Positions 7,924 to 15,925 of a stretch of 42,430 bases of DNA are shown piece by piece. The stretch is from DASQFU01 sp035632955. Lineage in GTDB: Bacteria; Eisenbacteria; RBG-16-71-46. Numbering within the stretch: the first letter of the stretch is position 1; every line of letters begins with the position of its first letter. Where the stretch lies: NCBI GenBank assembly GCA_035632955.1, contig DASQFU010000116.1:1-42430 (forward strand). Direction: 5' to 3'. A model generated the notes under the pieces. It did no database searches. It was given only the letters and a program-made list of their open reading frames with translations, and was not told where the DNA came from. The position numbers and the translations under genes are program-made.

Positions 7924-9893
7924 GACGGGGTTCCTCGTGACGCGGCGGCCGCGGAGCGGGCGGGCTCGACCCGTGCGATCCCGAGCAGGCCGCCCGCCCG
8001 GATCTCGACGATCTCACGCGACGTGAGATCGTGTCGCACCGCGTACTGCGCCGCCTGGGTCAGGTTGCGCACGACCAGCGGCCGGTTCGGCTCGAGCCCT
8101 TCGGGCAGCGTCGGCAGCTCGAGCTCGTCTCCGGCTGCGACCGCATGATACGCGCCCGCGGTGACGAACGTCAGCGGCAGCACGCCGTGCTGGATCACGT
8201 CCCGGCGGAACTCGGCAACCCAGGAGCGCGCCAGCACGGCGCGCACGCCGAGCTCGCGCAGGACGATCGCGGCGCGCGCTTCACGGTGACCACCGCCGAG
8301 CTCTCGGCCGGAGACGAGCACACCACCCCCCGCGCGTGCGGCGCGCGCGGCGAAGCCCGGATCGACGGCGGCGAATGCATGGCGGGCGAGCGAGCGCAGA
8401 TCGGACCATACGCGCTCGGTCCGTGGCGTGCGCGAGAGCAGGTGTGCCACCGGCACCCGATCGCCGAGCTTGAGCAGCACGACACCGCGGATCGGCCCGG
8501 CCAACGGTTCCGGCACGGCGCAGGTGCGCAGGCTCTCGCCCGAGTCGAACGGCGTCTGCGCCGGCTCGGCGATCCGGCGGATGCGTTCGTCGCAGAGCAC
8601 GAAGCTCTCCGGAGCTTCGCCGTGCGAGCTGCCGACCTCGACGTCGCGCGGGTCCACCAGCCGTCCGGTCAGGGCACAGCCGGCGGCGGTCGCAAGCCCC
8701 GCGCGCCAGCGCGGCCGGGGCTCCGGGCGGCCCGTGGCCGCCGGCGCCGGCACGCCGAACGTCATCACCGCACCGGGCTCGAGCGCCCAGCCGATTCGGC
8801 GCAGATCGCAACTGCCGCCGACGTCGAGCACGCGCGCCCCCGCGGAGCGCAGTCGCTCCAGCACGCCGTCGCGCAACGCCGTCTCCAGAATCTGCCGGCT
8901 CCCCGGCACGACCGCGAGCTCGATCCCGGGCGGCACGTGGCGCTGGTGGAGGAGCGCTGCCAGTGTCGCGAGATGCAGGTAGCCGGCCTCGGGGCCAACG
9001 ATCACGCGCTCGATCCGCTCGCCGGCGAGGTCGCGCACACGGACCGGCTCGCCACCAGCGATCGCCCCCACCACGCGTGGCTCCAAGGCGTCGAGATCGA
9101 GATCCGCACCCTCGGCCGGGTCGCCGGTGCTCCACTCGCCGAGCGGCTTCCAGTCGGGCTCGCGTCCCTGGGCTTTGAGATAGCGGCGCGTCAGCGCGTC
9201 GGAGGGAAACAGCGCCGCTTGGACGCCGAGCGACCGGATCGCGCCGGCGAGAAACACGCGCTCGTCGACGTCCAGGGCCGAGACGCCGGGCCCCGTGACC
9301 TCGAGCACGGCGCCCTCCCAGCGCGATCGATCGCGCTGGGCCGCGAGCGCGAATGCCAGATCCTGAGCGTCGATCCACCACGGCAAGGTGCCGCGCAAGT
9401 GCAGCACCGATCGCTCGGGCATCGTCAGGCGCAATGGCTGGCCGGCCAGGATCGCCGCGAGCTCGCATTCGCTCGCCCCCAGCGCCAGCATCCCGAGGCC
9501 GCCACAGGACGCGACCTGAGCGGCGCTGCCGACCACGAGCTTGCCGGGTGCGGCGTGCCGCTCGACATACAGATGATGCGCGAGCCCGCGGCCCGGCCGG
9601 CTCGTGATCACGCCGAGGCGCTCGGCGGCAGCCAGCACGTAGCGGCTCCGCTCAGCCGCTTCGAATCCCGGCCAGGCCGACCCCGAGTCCAGGCACGCGA
9701 ACGCCAGCTCGGTCCGGACTCTCTCGCAGCCGATCGCTTCCAGCTCCAGGAGCACGAGCACCGCGTCGGCCTCGTCGATAAGGACGTGGTCGACGCGCAG
9801 CGCCAGCTCGCCGCCGGCATCGAGTGCCGCGCGTCCGTCCACACGATGGTCGTCGGTGAGCTGGCGCAGCAGGCTCGCGGTCGCGACGGTCAG
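7920..9893 (-). CDS. Aconitase-family protein lacking Fe-S cysteines (probable pseudoenzyme)
   Basis: This 657-residue protein aligns over its whole length with AcnA/mitochondrial-type aconitases: DHVLIDEADAVLVLLELEAIG (family DQxLxQDATGxxAxLxFEAMG), TSRPGRGLAHHLYVERHAAPGK, GGLGMLALGA, VVPGSRQILETALRDGVL and a C-terminal swivel domain ending QHGVLPLTF. Key motifs are changed. SDSHTPTGGG is SAAQVASCGG (123-132), SCTNGS is VGPEAGY (299-305), CGPCIG is GGSCDLRRIG (359-368), and GQGSSREHAAL is GGGHREARAA (533-542). All three cluster-ligand cysteine motifs are lost, so [4Fe-4S] aconitase activity is not expected. The frame is intact and the gene sits between fmdB and isocitrate dehydrogenase with tight junctions. 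No ATG, GTG or TTG lies at the expected N-terminus; a CTG at 9893, 4 bases after the fmdB stop, fits the family start. A GTG at 9842 is the alternative. Confidence 0.8.
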   Translation of the reverse strand: MTVATASLLRQLTDDHRVDGRAALDAGGELALRVDHVLIDEADAVLVLLELEAIGCERVRTELAFACLDSGSAWPGFEAAERSRYVLAAAERLGVITSRPGRGLAHHLYVERHAAPGKLVVGSAAQVASCGGLGMLALGASECELAAILAGQPLRLTMPERSVLHLRGTLPWWIDAQDLAFALAAQRDRSRWEGAVLEVTGPGVSALDVDERVFLAGAIRSLGVQAALFPSDALTRRYLKAQGREPDWKPLGEWSTGDPAEGADLDLDALEPRVVGAIAGGEPVRVRDLAGERIERVIVGPEAGYLHLATLAALLHQRHVPPGIELAVVPGSRQILETALRDGVLERLRSAGARVLDVGGSCDLRRIGWALEPGAVMTFGVPAPAATGRPEPRPRWRAGLATAAGCALTGRLVDPRDVEVGSSHGEAPESFVLCDERIRRIAEPAQTPFDSGESLRTCAVPEPLAGPIRGVVLLKLGDRVPVAHLLSRTPRTERVWSDLRSLARHAFAAVDPGFAARAARAGGGVLVSGRELGGGHREARAAIVLRELGVRAVLARSWVAEFRRDVIQHGVLPLTFVTAGAYHAVAAGDELELPTLPEGLEPNRPLVVRNLTQAAQYAVRHDLTSREIVEIRAGGLLGIARVEPARSAAAASRGTPS

Positions 9894-9897
9894 CGGC

Positions 9898-10392
9898 TCA
9901 CCCGCCGCGCGGCGCGGCGTCGCGGGTCCGGGAACGCTTCGACCGACTGGAGTCGCCCCCGCCGCTCCGGCGCGATTTGGGCCGCGACTTGGATTCGGGG
10001 CTCGGCGCGCTACGCGAGCCGGAGCTCGCATCGCCGCGTGAGCCTGAAGTCGCATCGCCGCGCGAACCGGAGCCCGCATCGCCACCCGAGCCGGTACTCG
10101 CCCCGCCGCCCGAGCTCGAGTCCGAACTCGCGGCTTTGCCCGGGCTCGAGCCGGTTTCGCCGGAATCGGAAGCGCCGCTGCGTTCCTGCTTGGCGCCTTC
10201 TTGGTAGGACTTGCTGCGGTAGTCGGTGATGTAGAAGCCCGAGCCCTTGAACAGAATGCCCGCGCCGCCGGATGGGACGCGGTCGGCGCGCGCGCGACAT
10301 TTCGGGCAGCGTTTGGGTGTGTCGTCCTTGATGCTGTGGAACAGCTCGAACTTGTGCTTGCACTTCCGGCAGCGATAGTCGTAGGTCGGCAT
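9898..10392 (-). CDS. FmdB-type zinc-ribbon protein with long Ser/Gly-rich tail
   Basis: This protein of 164 residues begins with the conserved FmdB/CxxC zinc-ribbon start MPTYDYRC. Two Cys pairs, YRCRKC and RCPKC, form the predicted zinc knuckle, followed by GILFKGSGFYITDY, which closes the family domain near residue 60. The remaining 100 residues are low-complexity Ser/Gly/Asp/Arg with an 8-residue tandem repeat (SGSRGDAT type) and a basic end. Such tails occur in the family but this one is long. The domain is proposed to be regulatory; no function is proven. A TTG at 10401 is in frame, but ATG at 10392 matches the family start. It lies 13 bases after the aminotransferase gene. Confidence 0.85.
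   Translation of the reverse strand: MPTYDYRCRKCKHKFELFHSIKDDTPKRCPKCRARADRVPSGGAGILFKGSGFYITDYRSKSYQEGAKQERSGASDSGETGSSPGKAASSDSSSGGGASTGSGGDAGSGSRGDATSGSRGDASSGSRSAPSPESKSRPKSRRSGGGDSSRSKRSRTRDAAPRGG
10016..10111. repeat. 24-base tandem repeat, four units, inside the FmdB-like gene
   Basis: Four imperfect 24-base units start at 10016, 10040, 10064 and 10088. Each begins ga(g/a)cc and most contain gcatcgccgc. On the coding (minus) strand they encode the 8-residue units TGSGGDAG, SGSRGDAT, SGSRGDAS and SGSRSAPS. The unit is a multiple of three, so copy-number change would keep the frame. It is a coding minisatellite, not a CRISPR array. Confidence 0.8.
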
Positions 10393-10405
10393 GGCTCCCA
10401 ATCGC

Positions 10406-11620
10406 TCAGGCGAGCGCCTTTTTGATGCGTTGCAGCGCGACGCTCAGCTCTTCGCGCGCGGTCGCGAACGAAAGCCTCAGGCCGCGGTCATCGCCAAAGA
10501 TGATACCCGGCACCACCGACACGCCCGCGGCCGACAGCAAGTACGCGGCCAGGTCGCTGGAGCCGAGAACGCGTTCGCCACCGAGCTCCCGTCCATAGTG
10601 AGACGAGAAGTCGGCGAAGATGTAGAACGCCCCGGCAGGCCGTACCAGGGTCACGCCCGGAATCGCCGCCAGCTCCCGGCACGCCAGATCGCGACGCCTC
10701 AGCATCGCGTCGTGCACGCGCTGGCGCTCGGCGCTCAGCGCCTCGTCGCCTTCGAGCGTGAGCCGGAGCGCCGCCTCGGCCGCGTGCTGCGAAATGCTGC
10801 ACGCGTTGCCGCTGGTGTGGCTCTGGATCGCGACCATGCACCGGACCAGCGCCGCCGGCCCGCCGCCGTAGCCGATCCGCCAGCCGGTCATCGCGAAGCT
10901 CTTCGAGACGCCGTTCACGGTCAGCGTGCGGGCGCGCATGCCCGCGATCGCGGCGAAGCTGGTCGCACTTCCCTCATAGATCAGGTGCTCGTAAATCTCG
11001 TCGCTGATCACCCACAGCCCCTCGCCCTGCACGACTTCGGCGATTTGCGCCAGCTCCTCGCGCGCGTAGACGGCGCCCGTCGGGTTGTGGGGGGCGTTGA
11101 GGACCAGGCCGTGAGCACGGCCGCGCGCCGCGCGAACCGCCTCCACCAATCCGTCGGCGGTCAGCTTGTAACCGTTGCGCGCGTCGAGCCGCGCGGCGAC
11201 CATCTGCCCGCCGGCCACAGCGATCATCGAGCGGTAGCTTGGCCAGGCCGGCACCGGAACGATCACGGCGTCCTCGGGATCGAGCAGCGCGAGCAGGCCG
11301 TGAAACAGGACGCTCTTGGCACCCGAACCGACGATCACCTCGTCGGCGCCGTATTCGAGCCCGTTCTCCCGCTCGAACTTGACGCGCACCGCGCGCAACA
11401 GAGCTTCCGTCCCGGCCGCCGGGGTGTAGCGCGTCATGCCCTGCTCGATCGCAGCGACACCGGCCGCGCGCACCGCCTCGGGCGTATCGAAGTCGAGCTG
11501 GCCGACGCCGAGATTGACGATGTCCTTGCCCTCGGCGCGCAGTTGGAGCATGCGATCCTCGATGGCGAGCGTGCCGGAGTGCCCGACGCGCCGCGCCAGA
11601 TGCGAGAGCTTGAGCGTCAC
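10406..11620 (-). CDS. Class I PLP-dependent aminotransferase (aspartate transaminase type)
   Basis: This 404-residue fold-type I aminotransferase swaps amino groups between an amino acid (probably aspartate) and 2-oxoglutarate in the cytoplasm. Diagnostic residues are the NPTG motif (179-182), SDEIYEHLIYEG (206-217), the PLP lysine in VSKSFAMTGWRIGY (Lys240, with Arg248), and the C-terminal LRLSFA carboxylate-binding Arg. Substrate specificity within subgroup 1-beta is not certain. The GTG start at 11620 overlaps the pta stop codon (GTGA); longer in-frame starts lie inside pta. Confidence 0.88.
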   Translation of the reverse strand: MTLKLSHLARRVGHSGTLAIEDRMLQLRAEGKDIVNLGVGQLDFDTPEAVRAAGVAAIEQGMTRYTPAAGTEALLRAVRVKFERENGLEYGADEVIVGSGAKSVLFHGLLALLDPEDAVIVPVPAWPSYRSMIAVAGGQMVAARLDARNGYKLTADGLVEAVRAARGRAHGLVLNAPHNPTGAVYAREELAQIAEVVQGEGLWVISDEIYEHLIYEGSATSFAAIAGMRARTLTVNGVSKSFAMTGWRIGYGGGPAALVRCMVAIQSHTSGNACSISQHAAEAALRLTLEGDEALSAERQRVHDAMLRRRDLACRELAAIPGVTLVRPAGAFYIFADFSSHYGRELGGERVLGSSDLAAYLLSAAGVSVVPGIIFGDDRGLRLSFATAREELSVALQRIKKALA

Positions 11621-12633
11621 GCGCGCTCCGCCGGCGATGGCGCCGCGCTCAGCACGCACGCGATCGTCGCCACCTCGACGACGTCGTCGGCGCTGCAGCC
11701 GCGCGAGAGGTCGTTGGCCTGCTTCGCGAGACCTTGGAGAATCGGGCCGTAGGCGCCGGCGCCCGCGAGTCTCTGCACCAGCTTGTAGCCGATGTTGCCG
11801 GCGTCGAGGTCCGGAAAGATCAGCACGTTCGCATGGCCCGCGACCGCGCTGTCGGGCGCCTTCTGGCTCGCGACCTCGGGCGCCAGCGCGGCGTCCGCCT
11901 GCAGCTCGCCGTCGAAGTGGAGCTCCGGGCGGCGCGCGCGCGCCAGCGCCACGGCATCGCGCACCTTACGCACCCGCGGATGATCGGCGCTGCCGCGCGT
12001 CGCGAACGACAGGAACGCGGTGTGGGGCACTTCGCGCGTCAGGCGCTGGTAGTTGTCGGCCGTGAGGCATGCGATCTCGGCGAGCTGCGGCGGCGTCGGA
12101 TCCGGCACGACGCCGCAGTCCGCGAACAGCAGCACCCGCTCTTCCGCTCCGGCGCGCGGCGGGACCACCATGAGGAAGAACGACGACACACTGCCGACCC
12201 CGGCCGCGGTGCCGATCAGCCACAACGCCGCGCGCAGGACGTCGGCGGTGGTCCGGGACGCGCCGGCGACGAAGCAATCGGCCTCGCCCGACCGCACCCG
12301 GGCCGCCGCCTGGAACAGCGGGTCGCGCGCCAGGCGCCCGCGCTCGGCCGCCTCGAGACGGCCGCCGCGCGCCTGGTTCAGCGCCGCTTCGGTGCGGGCG
12401 ACTTCGTCCGGCGCGGCGCTGTCGTCGAGCTTCACGCCGTTCAACCCGACGCCCAGGCGTCGCGCCGAGGCACGCGAGGTCTCGCGCTCCCCGAGCAACG
12501 TCACGTCCGCGAGTCCCTCGCGCGCCAGGCGGTCGGCGGCGCGGACGATGCGCTCGTCCCCCGCTTCGGCCAGCACCAGCCGTTGCCGCCGGAGCCGAGC
12601 GAGTCGCCGGATACGGTCGAGAATCGCGCTCAT
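11617..12633 (-). CDS. pta: Phosphate acetyltransferase (Pta/Ptb family)
   Basis: This 338-residue phosphotransacetylase makes acetyl phosphate from acetyl-CoA or the reverse. It resembles the PTA_PTB domain throughout: LAEAGDERIVRAADRL near the N-terminus, AGASRTTADVLRAAL in the middle, FADCGVVPDPTPPQLAEIA, and DGELQADAALAPEVA followed by NVLIFPDLDAGNIGYKLVQRL. The length fits short Pta enzymes without an N-terminal DRTGG domain. No acetate kinase is present in the window. The ATG overlaps the coaD stop by one base. A phosphobutyryltransferase is a less likely alternative. Confidence 0.88.
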   Translation of the reverse strand: MSAILDRIRRLARLRRQRLVLAEAGDERIVRAADRLAREGLADVTLLGERETSRASARRLGVGLNGVKLDDSAAPDEVARTEAALNQARGGRLEAAERGRLARDPLFQAAARVRSGEADCFVAGASRTTADVLRAALWLIGTAAGVGSVSSFFLMVVPPRAGAEERVLLFADCGVVPDPTPPQLAEIACLTADNYQRLTREVPHTAFLSFATRGSADHPRVRKVRDAVALARARRPELHFDGELQADAALAPEVASQKAPDSAVAGHANVLIFPDLDAGNIGYKLVQRLAGAGAYGPILQGLAKQANDLSRGCSADDVVEVATIACVLSAAPSPAERA

Positions 12634-13142
12634 CACGAGCGGCGCGCCTTCGGACCGGCGGTCCGGAACTTTGTCAGCAGCTGCTGCTCGACATTTCGCG
12701 GCACCAGCCCGCGCACCGACCCGCCGAGTCGTGCGACTTCCTTGACCAGGGTCGAGTTGAGGTAGGTGTACTGCTGGCTCGGCATCAGGAACGCGACCTC
12801 GAGCGAGCGCGAGAGGCGGCGGTTCATGAGCGCCATCTGGAACTCGAACTCGAAATCGCTCACCGCCCGCAGCCCGCGGATCATGACCTGAGCGCCGACC
12901 CGGCGCGCGCATTGGACCACCAGATCCGAGAACGCGACCACCTCGATCCGGCGCACGTTCTTCAGCACGGCGCGAATCATCTCGGTGCGCACCTCGAGCG
13001 GAAACAACGTGCCCTTGGCGGGGTTGTCCGCGACCGCGACCACGACCCGATCGAACAGCCGTGCCGCGCGGCGCACCAGGTCCAGGTGGCCGTTCGTGAA
13101 CGGATCGAAGGTGCCCGGGAACACTGCGGTGCGATCGCTCAT
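12633..13142 (-). CDS. coaD: Phosphopantetheine adenylyltransferase
   Basis: This 169-residue nucleotidyltransferase makes dephospho-CoA from 4'-phosphopantetheine and ATP, the fourth step of CoA synthesis. It has FPGTFDPFTNGHLDLVRRA (residues 8-26) with the T/HxGH active-site motif, VMIRGLRAVSDFEFEFQMALMNR, and the C-terminal NSTLVKEVARLGGSVRGLVP. Length and motif order are standard. The ATG at 13142 overlaps the rsmD stop (ATGA), and rsmD-coaD is a widely conserved pair. The following pta also uses CoA. Confidence 0.97.
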   Translation of the reverse strand: MSDRTAVFPGTFDPFTNGHLDLVRRAARLFDRVVVAVADNPAKGTLFPLEVRTEMIRAVLKNVRRIEVVAFSDLVVQCARRVGAQVMIRGLRAVSDFEFEFQMALMNRRLSRSLEVAFLMPSQQYTYLNSTLVKEVARLGGSVRGLVPRNVEQQLLTKFRTAGPKARRS

Positions 13143-13720
13143 GCCCGCTCCTCTGCGCTCGCGGGGTCTTCCCCCGCCGCCCGATACGTGCTCACCACCG
13201 TTTCGCCGTACCGCCGCTCCCGTTCCCGCGCCAGCACCCCGGCGCGCTCCGGCAGCTCGTCCTTGCCATGATGCTCGACCACCACGCGCGCCCCGGCCCG
13301 CAGCACGCCCGGCGCTCCGAGCGCCGCCAGCGTCGCGCGCGCCGCTGCGCCCCCGTACGGAGGATCGGCGATCAGCACGTCCGCCTGGTTCAGCGCCGCC
13401 TGCAGTCGCTTGAAGCCCTGCGGCAGTCCGAGCGGCCACACCTGCGCTCGTTCCTCGAGCCCGAGTGTTTCGAGGTTCTCGCGTAGCGCCGCGAGCGCGC
13501 TGCGCTCGCGCTCGACGAAATGGACCGTGCGCGCGCCGCGCGAGAGCGCTTCGATCCCGAGCGCTCCGCTGCCCGCGTAGAGATCCACCAGGGTCAGTCC
13601 GATCAGCGGCTCGAGGGTCATGAACAGCGCCTCACGGACACGGTCCGACGTCGGTCGCGTGCCGCGACCGCGCGGGGCCTTGAGTCTGCGGCCCCCGAAC
13701 TCACCGGAGATCACGCGCAC
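13139..13720 (-). CDS. rsmD: 16S rRNA (guanine-966-N2)-methyltransferase RsmD
   Basis: This protein of about 193 residues is an AdoMet-dependent methyltransferase for G966 of 16S rRNA. It begins with the family signature RVISGEFGGRRLKAPRG and continues TSDRVREALFMTL. The AdoMet site is LVDLYAGSGALGIEALSRGA, with VEREERSALA-type acidic turn residues next, and the catalytic motif IV is ADPPY. I chose GTG at 13720, just before the conserved start. A TTG at 13762 is also in frame, but its TTGACA may instead be part of a promoter. No start has a strong ribosome site. It heads the 12-gene operon; 132 bases separate it from the LolA-like gene, with no other gene between. Confidence 0.92.
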   Translation of the reverse strand: MRVISGEFGGRRLKAPRGRGTRPTSDRVREALFMTLEPLIGLTLVDLYAGSGALGIEALSRGARTVHFVERERSALAALRENLETLGLEERAQVWPLGLPQGFKRLQAALNQADVLIADPPYGGAAARATLAALGAPGVLRAGARVVVEHHGKDELPERAGVLARERERRYGETVVSTYRAAGEDPASAEERA

Positions 13721-13852
13721 GAGGAGCGGTCGCAGTCTCGCCCAGCGTCGCGGAGGTGTCAAGCGAGCACGGCGCTCTTTCTCGTTCCGGGCAAAGGACT
13801 TGGAGCACTGCGCCCGAGTCGATCCGCGACCCCGGGCGAGCGCGAACGACCA

Positions 13853-14488
13853 CTAGCGCATCGGCACGACGGCGTAGCCCTTGGGGGCCGCGAGACGAAA
13901 CGCGGTCGGGCCGCGGGCCGCCGCGAATCGCCAGCCGCTGAAGCGCAACCTGAGCAGTTGCCCGGAAGCATCCCGGACCTCGATTCGGCTCGGAAGACGG
14001 TCCTGGCCGAGCGTCACCCATAAGCTCTCGAACGGCGCTGCGACGTTTTCCGCGAGTGCCGGGCTCGGCGTGAGGAGAAAACGGTTGGACGCGATCCGGC
14101 GTTCCGTGAATCGATCACGCTCGCTTCCTAGCAAAGCGTTCCAGATCGCCGCCGCACCGGCGATCTGATCGGACGGCAGCAACAGGATCTGGCGTGGGCC
14201 CGGTTGCAGCCACTCGCCCCCGTCCTCGCGCAGCGTCACGCGCTCACCGTCGTCGGTGAAATCGAGCCTGACCAAGCCGGGCTCGAGCGCCAATCGCGCG
14301 CGACGGGGCGCCGCGGCTCCCAGCGCGTCGGCGAGCGCGTGCACGACCTGCGCCTCGGCTCTGCCGTGGCGAGTCAAGCGCTGCTCGAGCACGCGAGCCG
14401 TCTCGAGACGGCTCGCTGCAGGCGACACCGCCAGGGCGAGCCCAGCGGCGAGCGCGGTGGCGAAACCGGCCGCAACCAGGGCGCGCAT
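13853..14488 (-). CDS. LolA-like periplasmic protein
   Basis: This 211-residue predicted exported protein has an N-terminal signal sequence (MRALVAAGFATALAAGLALAV). The body has alternating beta-strand character with segments such as VRLDFTDDGERVTLREDGGEWL and LWVTLGQDRLPSRIEVRDASG. The latter resembles LolA/outer-membrane-lipoprotein-sorting proteins, where modelled strands end with a residue-rich IEVxDxxG turn. The fold assignment rests on pattern resemblance only. It starts one base inside the stop of the LolB-like lipoprotein gene (TGATG), so the pair probably works together in the envelope. It ends with TAG at 13853. Confidence 0.55.
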   Translation of the reverse strand: MRALVAAGFATALAAGLALAVSPAASRLETARVLEQRLTRHGRAEAQVVHALADALGAAAPRRARLALEPGLVRLDFTDDGERVTLREDGGEWLQPGPRQILLLPSDQIAGAAAIWNALLGSERDRFTERRIASNRFLLTPSPALAENVAAPFESLWVTLGQDRLPSRIEVRDASGQLLRLRFSGWRFAAARGPTAFRLAAPKGYAVVPMR

Positions 14489-15297
14489 CAGAACTCCCCC
14501 AGGCGCCGCAATGCGGCGCGCACTTCGGACAGGGTCACCCGCGTCGTCCCTTCCGGGAGGCGCGCCGTGAGTCGTCCGCGATCCGGCGCGGCCGCGAACT
14601 TGAGACTCTGGACCTTGCACGTGACGCGCACGGTCTGCGCGCGATCCTCGAGCTCCACGAGCGAAGGCCACGCGATCCCGGAGGAACGGTCCCAGTTCCG
14701 ATAGTGGATCTCCACGCCCTTGCCGTCGGGACGGCGGAGCGAGGCGGTCACAGGCAGACCGTTCGAGCCGATCGTCATCGCCAGACTGTCTTCCATCTCC
14801 AGCCAGCGCACGTGGAGCAGCGTGTCGTTCCAGACGCTCTCCCGCCACGCGGCTTCGCCGGGACGCCACGTCGCGCCGAGCGCGCGAAACACCAGACCGC
14901 CGGGCGCGCGCACGCCGAGCGATTCCCCTGCGGCATCGATCGTCATCCCCGCCCGGCGCGCCGGCACGTAGGCGGTCAGCGAGTCGCCGCGCCCGGACAC
15001 GTCGAGTGCGGTGCCGAACAGCGAGCTCACGCGCAACCGGAAGGCGTCCGGTCCGCCGAGCACGAGCCGCGCCTGCGCGCCGGGCAGCTCGCGATCGGCG
15101 CCGAGCTCCGCCCAGACGACGACCTGTGCCTCGACCGCGACACCGCGCTGCTCGCGCTCGATCAGGCCGGTGAGGTAGCGCGCCGCACGCGGCTCGCGCA
15201 GCAGGTCCGGCGGCCGGACCACGTGCGGTGCGCACGAGGCGGCGAGCAGGAGCACGACGAGCGCGGCCGGCAGCCGGCGCCGGCGCCAGGTCCTCAC
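14488..15297 (-). CDS. Predicted outer-membrane lipoprotein, LolB/DUF4292-like
   Basis: This 269-residue protein has a lipoprotein signal: four arginines, a hydrophobic core, and a lipobox LAASC that puts the lipidated Cys at residue 22. The mature part is beta-rich, with VVVWAELGADRELPGAQARLVLGG and RLRVSSLFGTALDVSGRGDSL, a pattern seen in LolB-like/DUF4292 lipoproteins. The GTG start at 15297 overlaps the aroK stop codon (GTGA). The neighbouring LolA-like gene supports a lipoprotein or lipid transfer role, but that is inference. Family membership is tentative. Confidence 0.6.
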   Translation of the reverse strand: MRTWRRRRLPAALVVLLLAASCAPHVVRPPDLLREPRAARYLTGLIEREQRGVAVEAQVVVWAELGADRELPGAQARLVLGGPDAFRLRVSSLFGTALDVSGRGDSLTAYVPARRAGMTIDAAGESLGVRAPGGLVFRALGATWRPGEAAWRESVWNDTLLHVRWLEMEDSLAMTIGSNGLPVTASLRRPDGKGVEIHYRNWDRSSGIAWPSLVELEDRAQTVRVTCKVQSLKFAAAPDRGRLTARLPEGTTRVTLSEVRAALRRLGEF

Positions 15298-15830
15298 GCG
15301 GAGCCGCCCGGGAGCGCCTCGAGCACGGCCGCCACGACCTCATCGGAGGTGCGCCCGTCGGTGGCCACGCGCGCGTGCGCGACCTCCTTATAATGAGGCG
15401 CGCGCGCCTGCAGCAGCTCGCTCAGACGCTCGGCGACGGCCGCTCCCCTGAGGAGCGGCCGCAAGGCCGCTTCGCCGTTGGCGAGGCGCAGGGCGGCCTG
15501 TTCGGGCGACACCTCGAGCCACACCACGTGGCAATGGTCGCGCAGCGCGAGCCGCGCATCCGGATCCAGCACCAGGCCGCCGCCGCACGCCAGCACCCGG
15601 GCGCCGGCGTCGAGGGCCTGGGCGAGCGCGCGGCGCTCGCGCCGCCGGAATGCGGGCTCACCCTCACGCTCGAACAGCTCGCGCACCGACACACCCGCGT
15701 CCGCTTCGACGAGTGCGTCGAGATCCGCTACTGCGACGCCGAAGTGCTCGCCGAGTCGTTGGGCCACGGAGGTCTTTCCGGCGCCCATGAGCCCGACCAG
15801 CGCGATGGGACGTTCGAGGGATCGCACCAT
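15294..15830 (-). CDS. aroK: Shikimate kinase
   Basis: This 178-residue kinase phosphorylates shikimate at the 3-position in the chorismate pathway. The P-loop is GLMGAGKTS (residues 13-21), the metal and shikimate site is DLDALVEADAG, then GEPAFRRRE holds the substrate-binding Arg, and ACGGGLVL is the glycine-rich substrate loop. LRPLLRG corresponds to the lid Arg. Length is typical. The ATG at 15830 follows the pilQ terminator region. No other aro genes are adjacent, so the operon with the two lipoprotein genes looks fortuitous. Confidence 0.95.
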   Translation of the reverse strand: MVRSLERPIALVGLMGAGKTSVAQRLGEHFGVAVADLDALVEADAGVSVRELFEREGEPAFRRRERRALAQALDAGARVLACGGGLVLDPDARLALRDHCHVVWLEVSPEQAALRLANGEAALRPLLRGAAVAERLSELLQARAPHYKEVAHARVATDGRTSDEVVAAVLEALPGGSA

Positions 15831-15878
15831 GGCGGAAGCCTAGCACAGCGATTCGGACGGCCTTGCCGCCCGAACGTC

Positions 15879-15911
15879 AAAAACGCCGCCGGGAGCGAGC
15901 CCGGCGGCGTT
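15879..15911 (-). terminator. Rho-independent terminator after pilQ
   Basis: A perfect 12-base-pair stem (AACGCCGCCGGG with CCCGGCGGCGTT, loop of six) at 15882-15911 is followed on the minus strand by TTTTT (15883-15879). It starts 15 bases after the pilQ stop codon and closes the pilMNOPQ operon, just before aroK. Confidence 0.9.
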
Positions 15912-15925
15912 CGGTCAGGAAAGCG

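Noticed and set aside
10016..10111. CRISPR-like direct repeats
   Set aside because: The units are 24 bases with no spacers, in frame within a low-complexity coding tail.
8031..10229. Plus-strand open frame of 732 codons opposite the aconitase-like gene
   Set aside because: The minus-strand product matches aconitase over its full length; the plus-strand product has no recognisable motif.
13853..15343. One 496-codon minus-strand frame running through both lipoprotein genes
   Set aside because: Only its C-terminal part is the LolA-like protein. The first part is out of frame with the lipoprotein that has a real signal and lipobox, so there are two overlapping genes, not a fusion.
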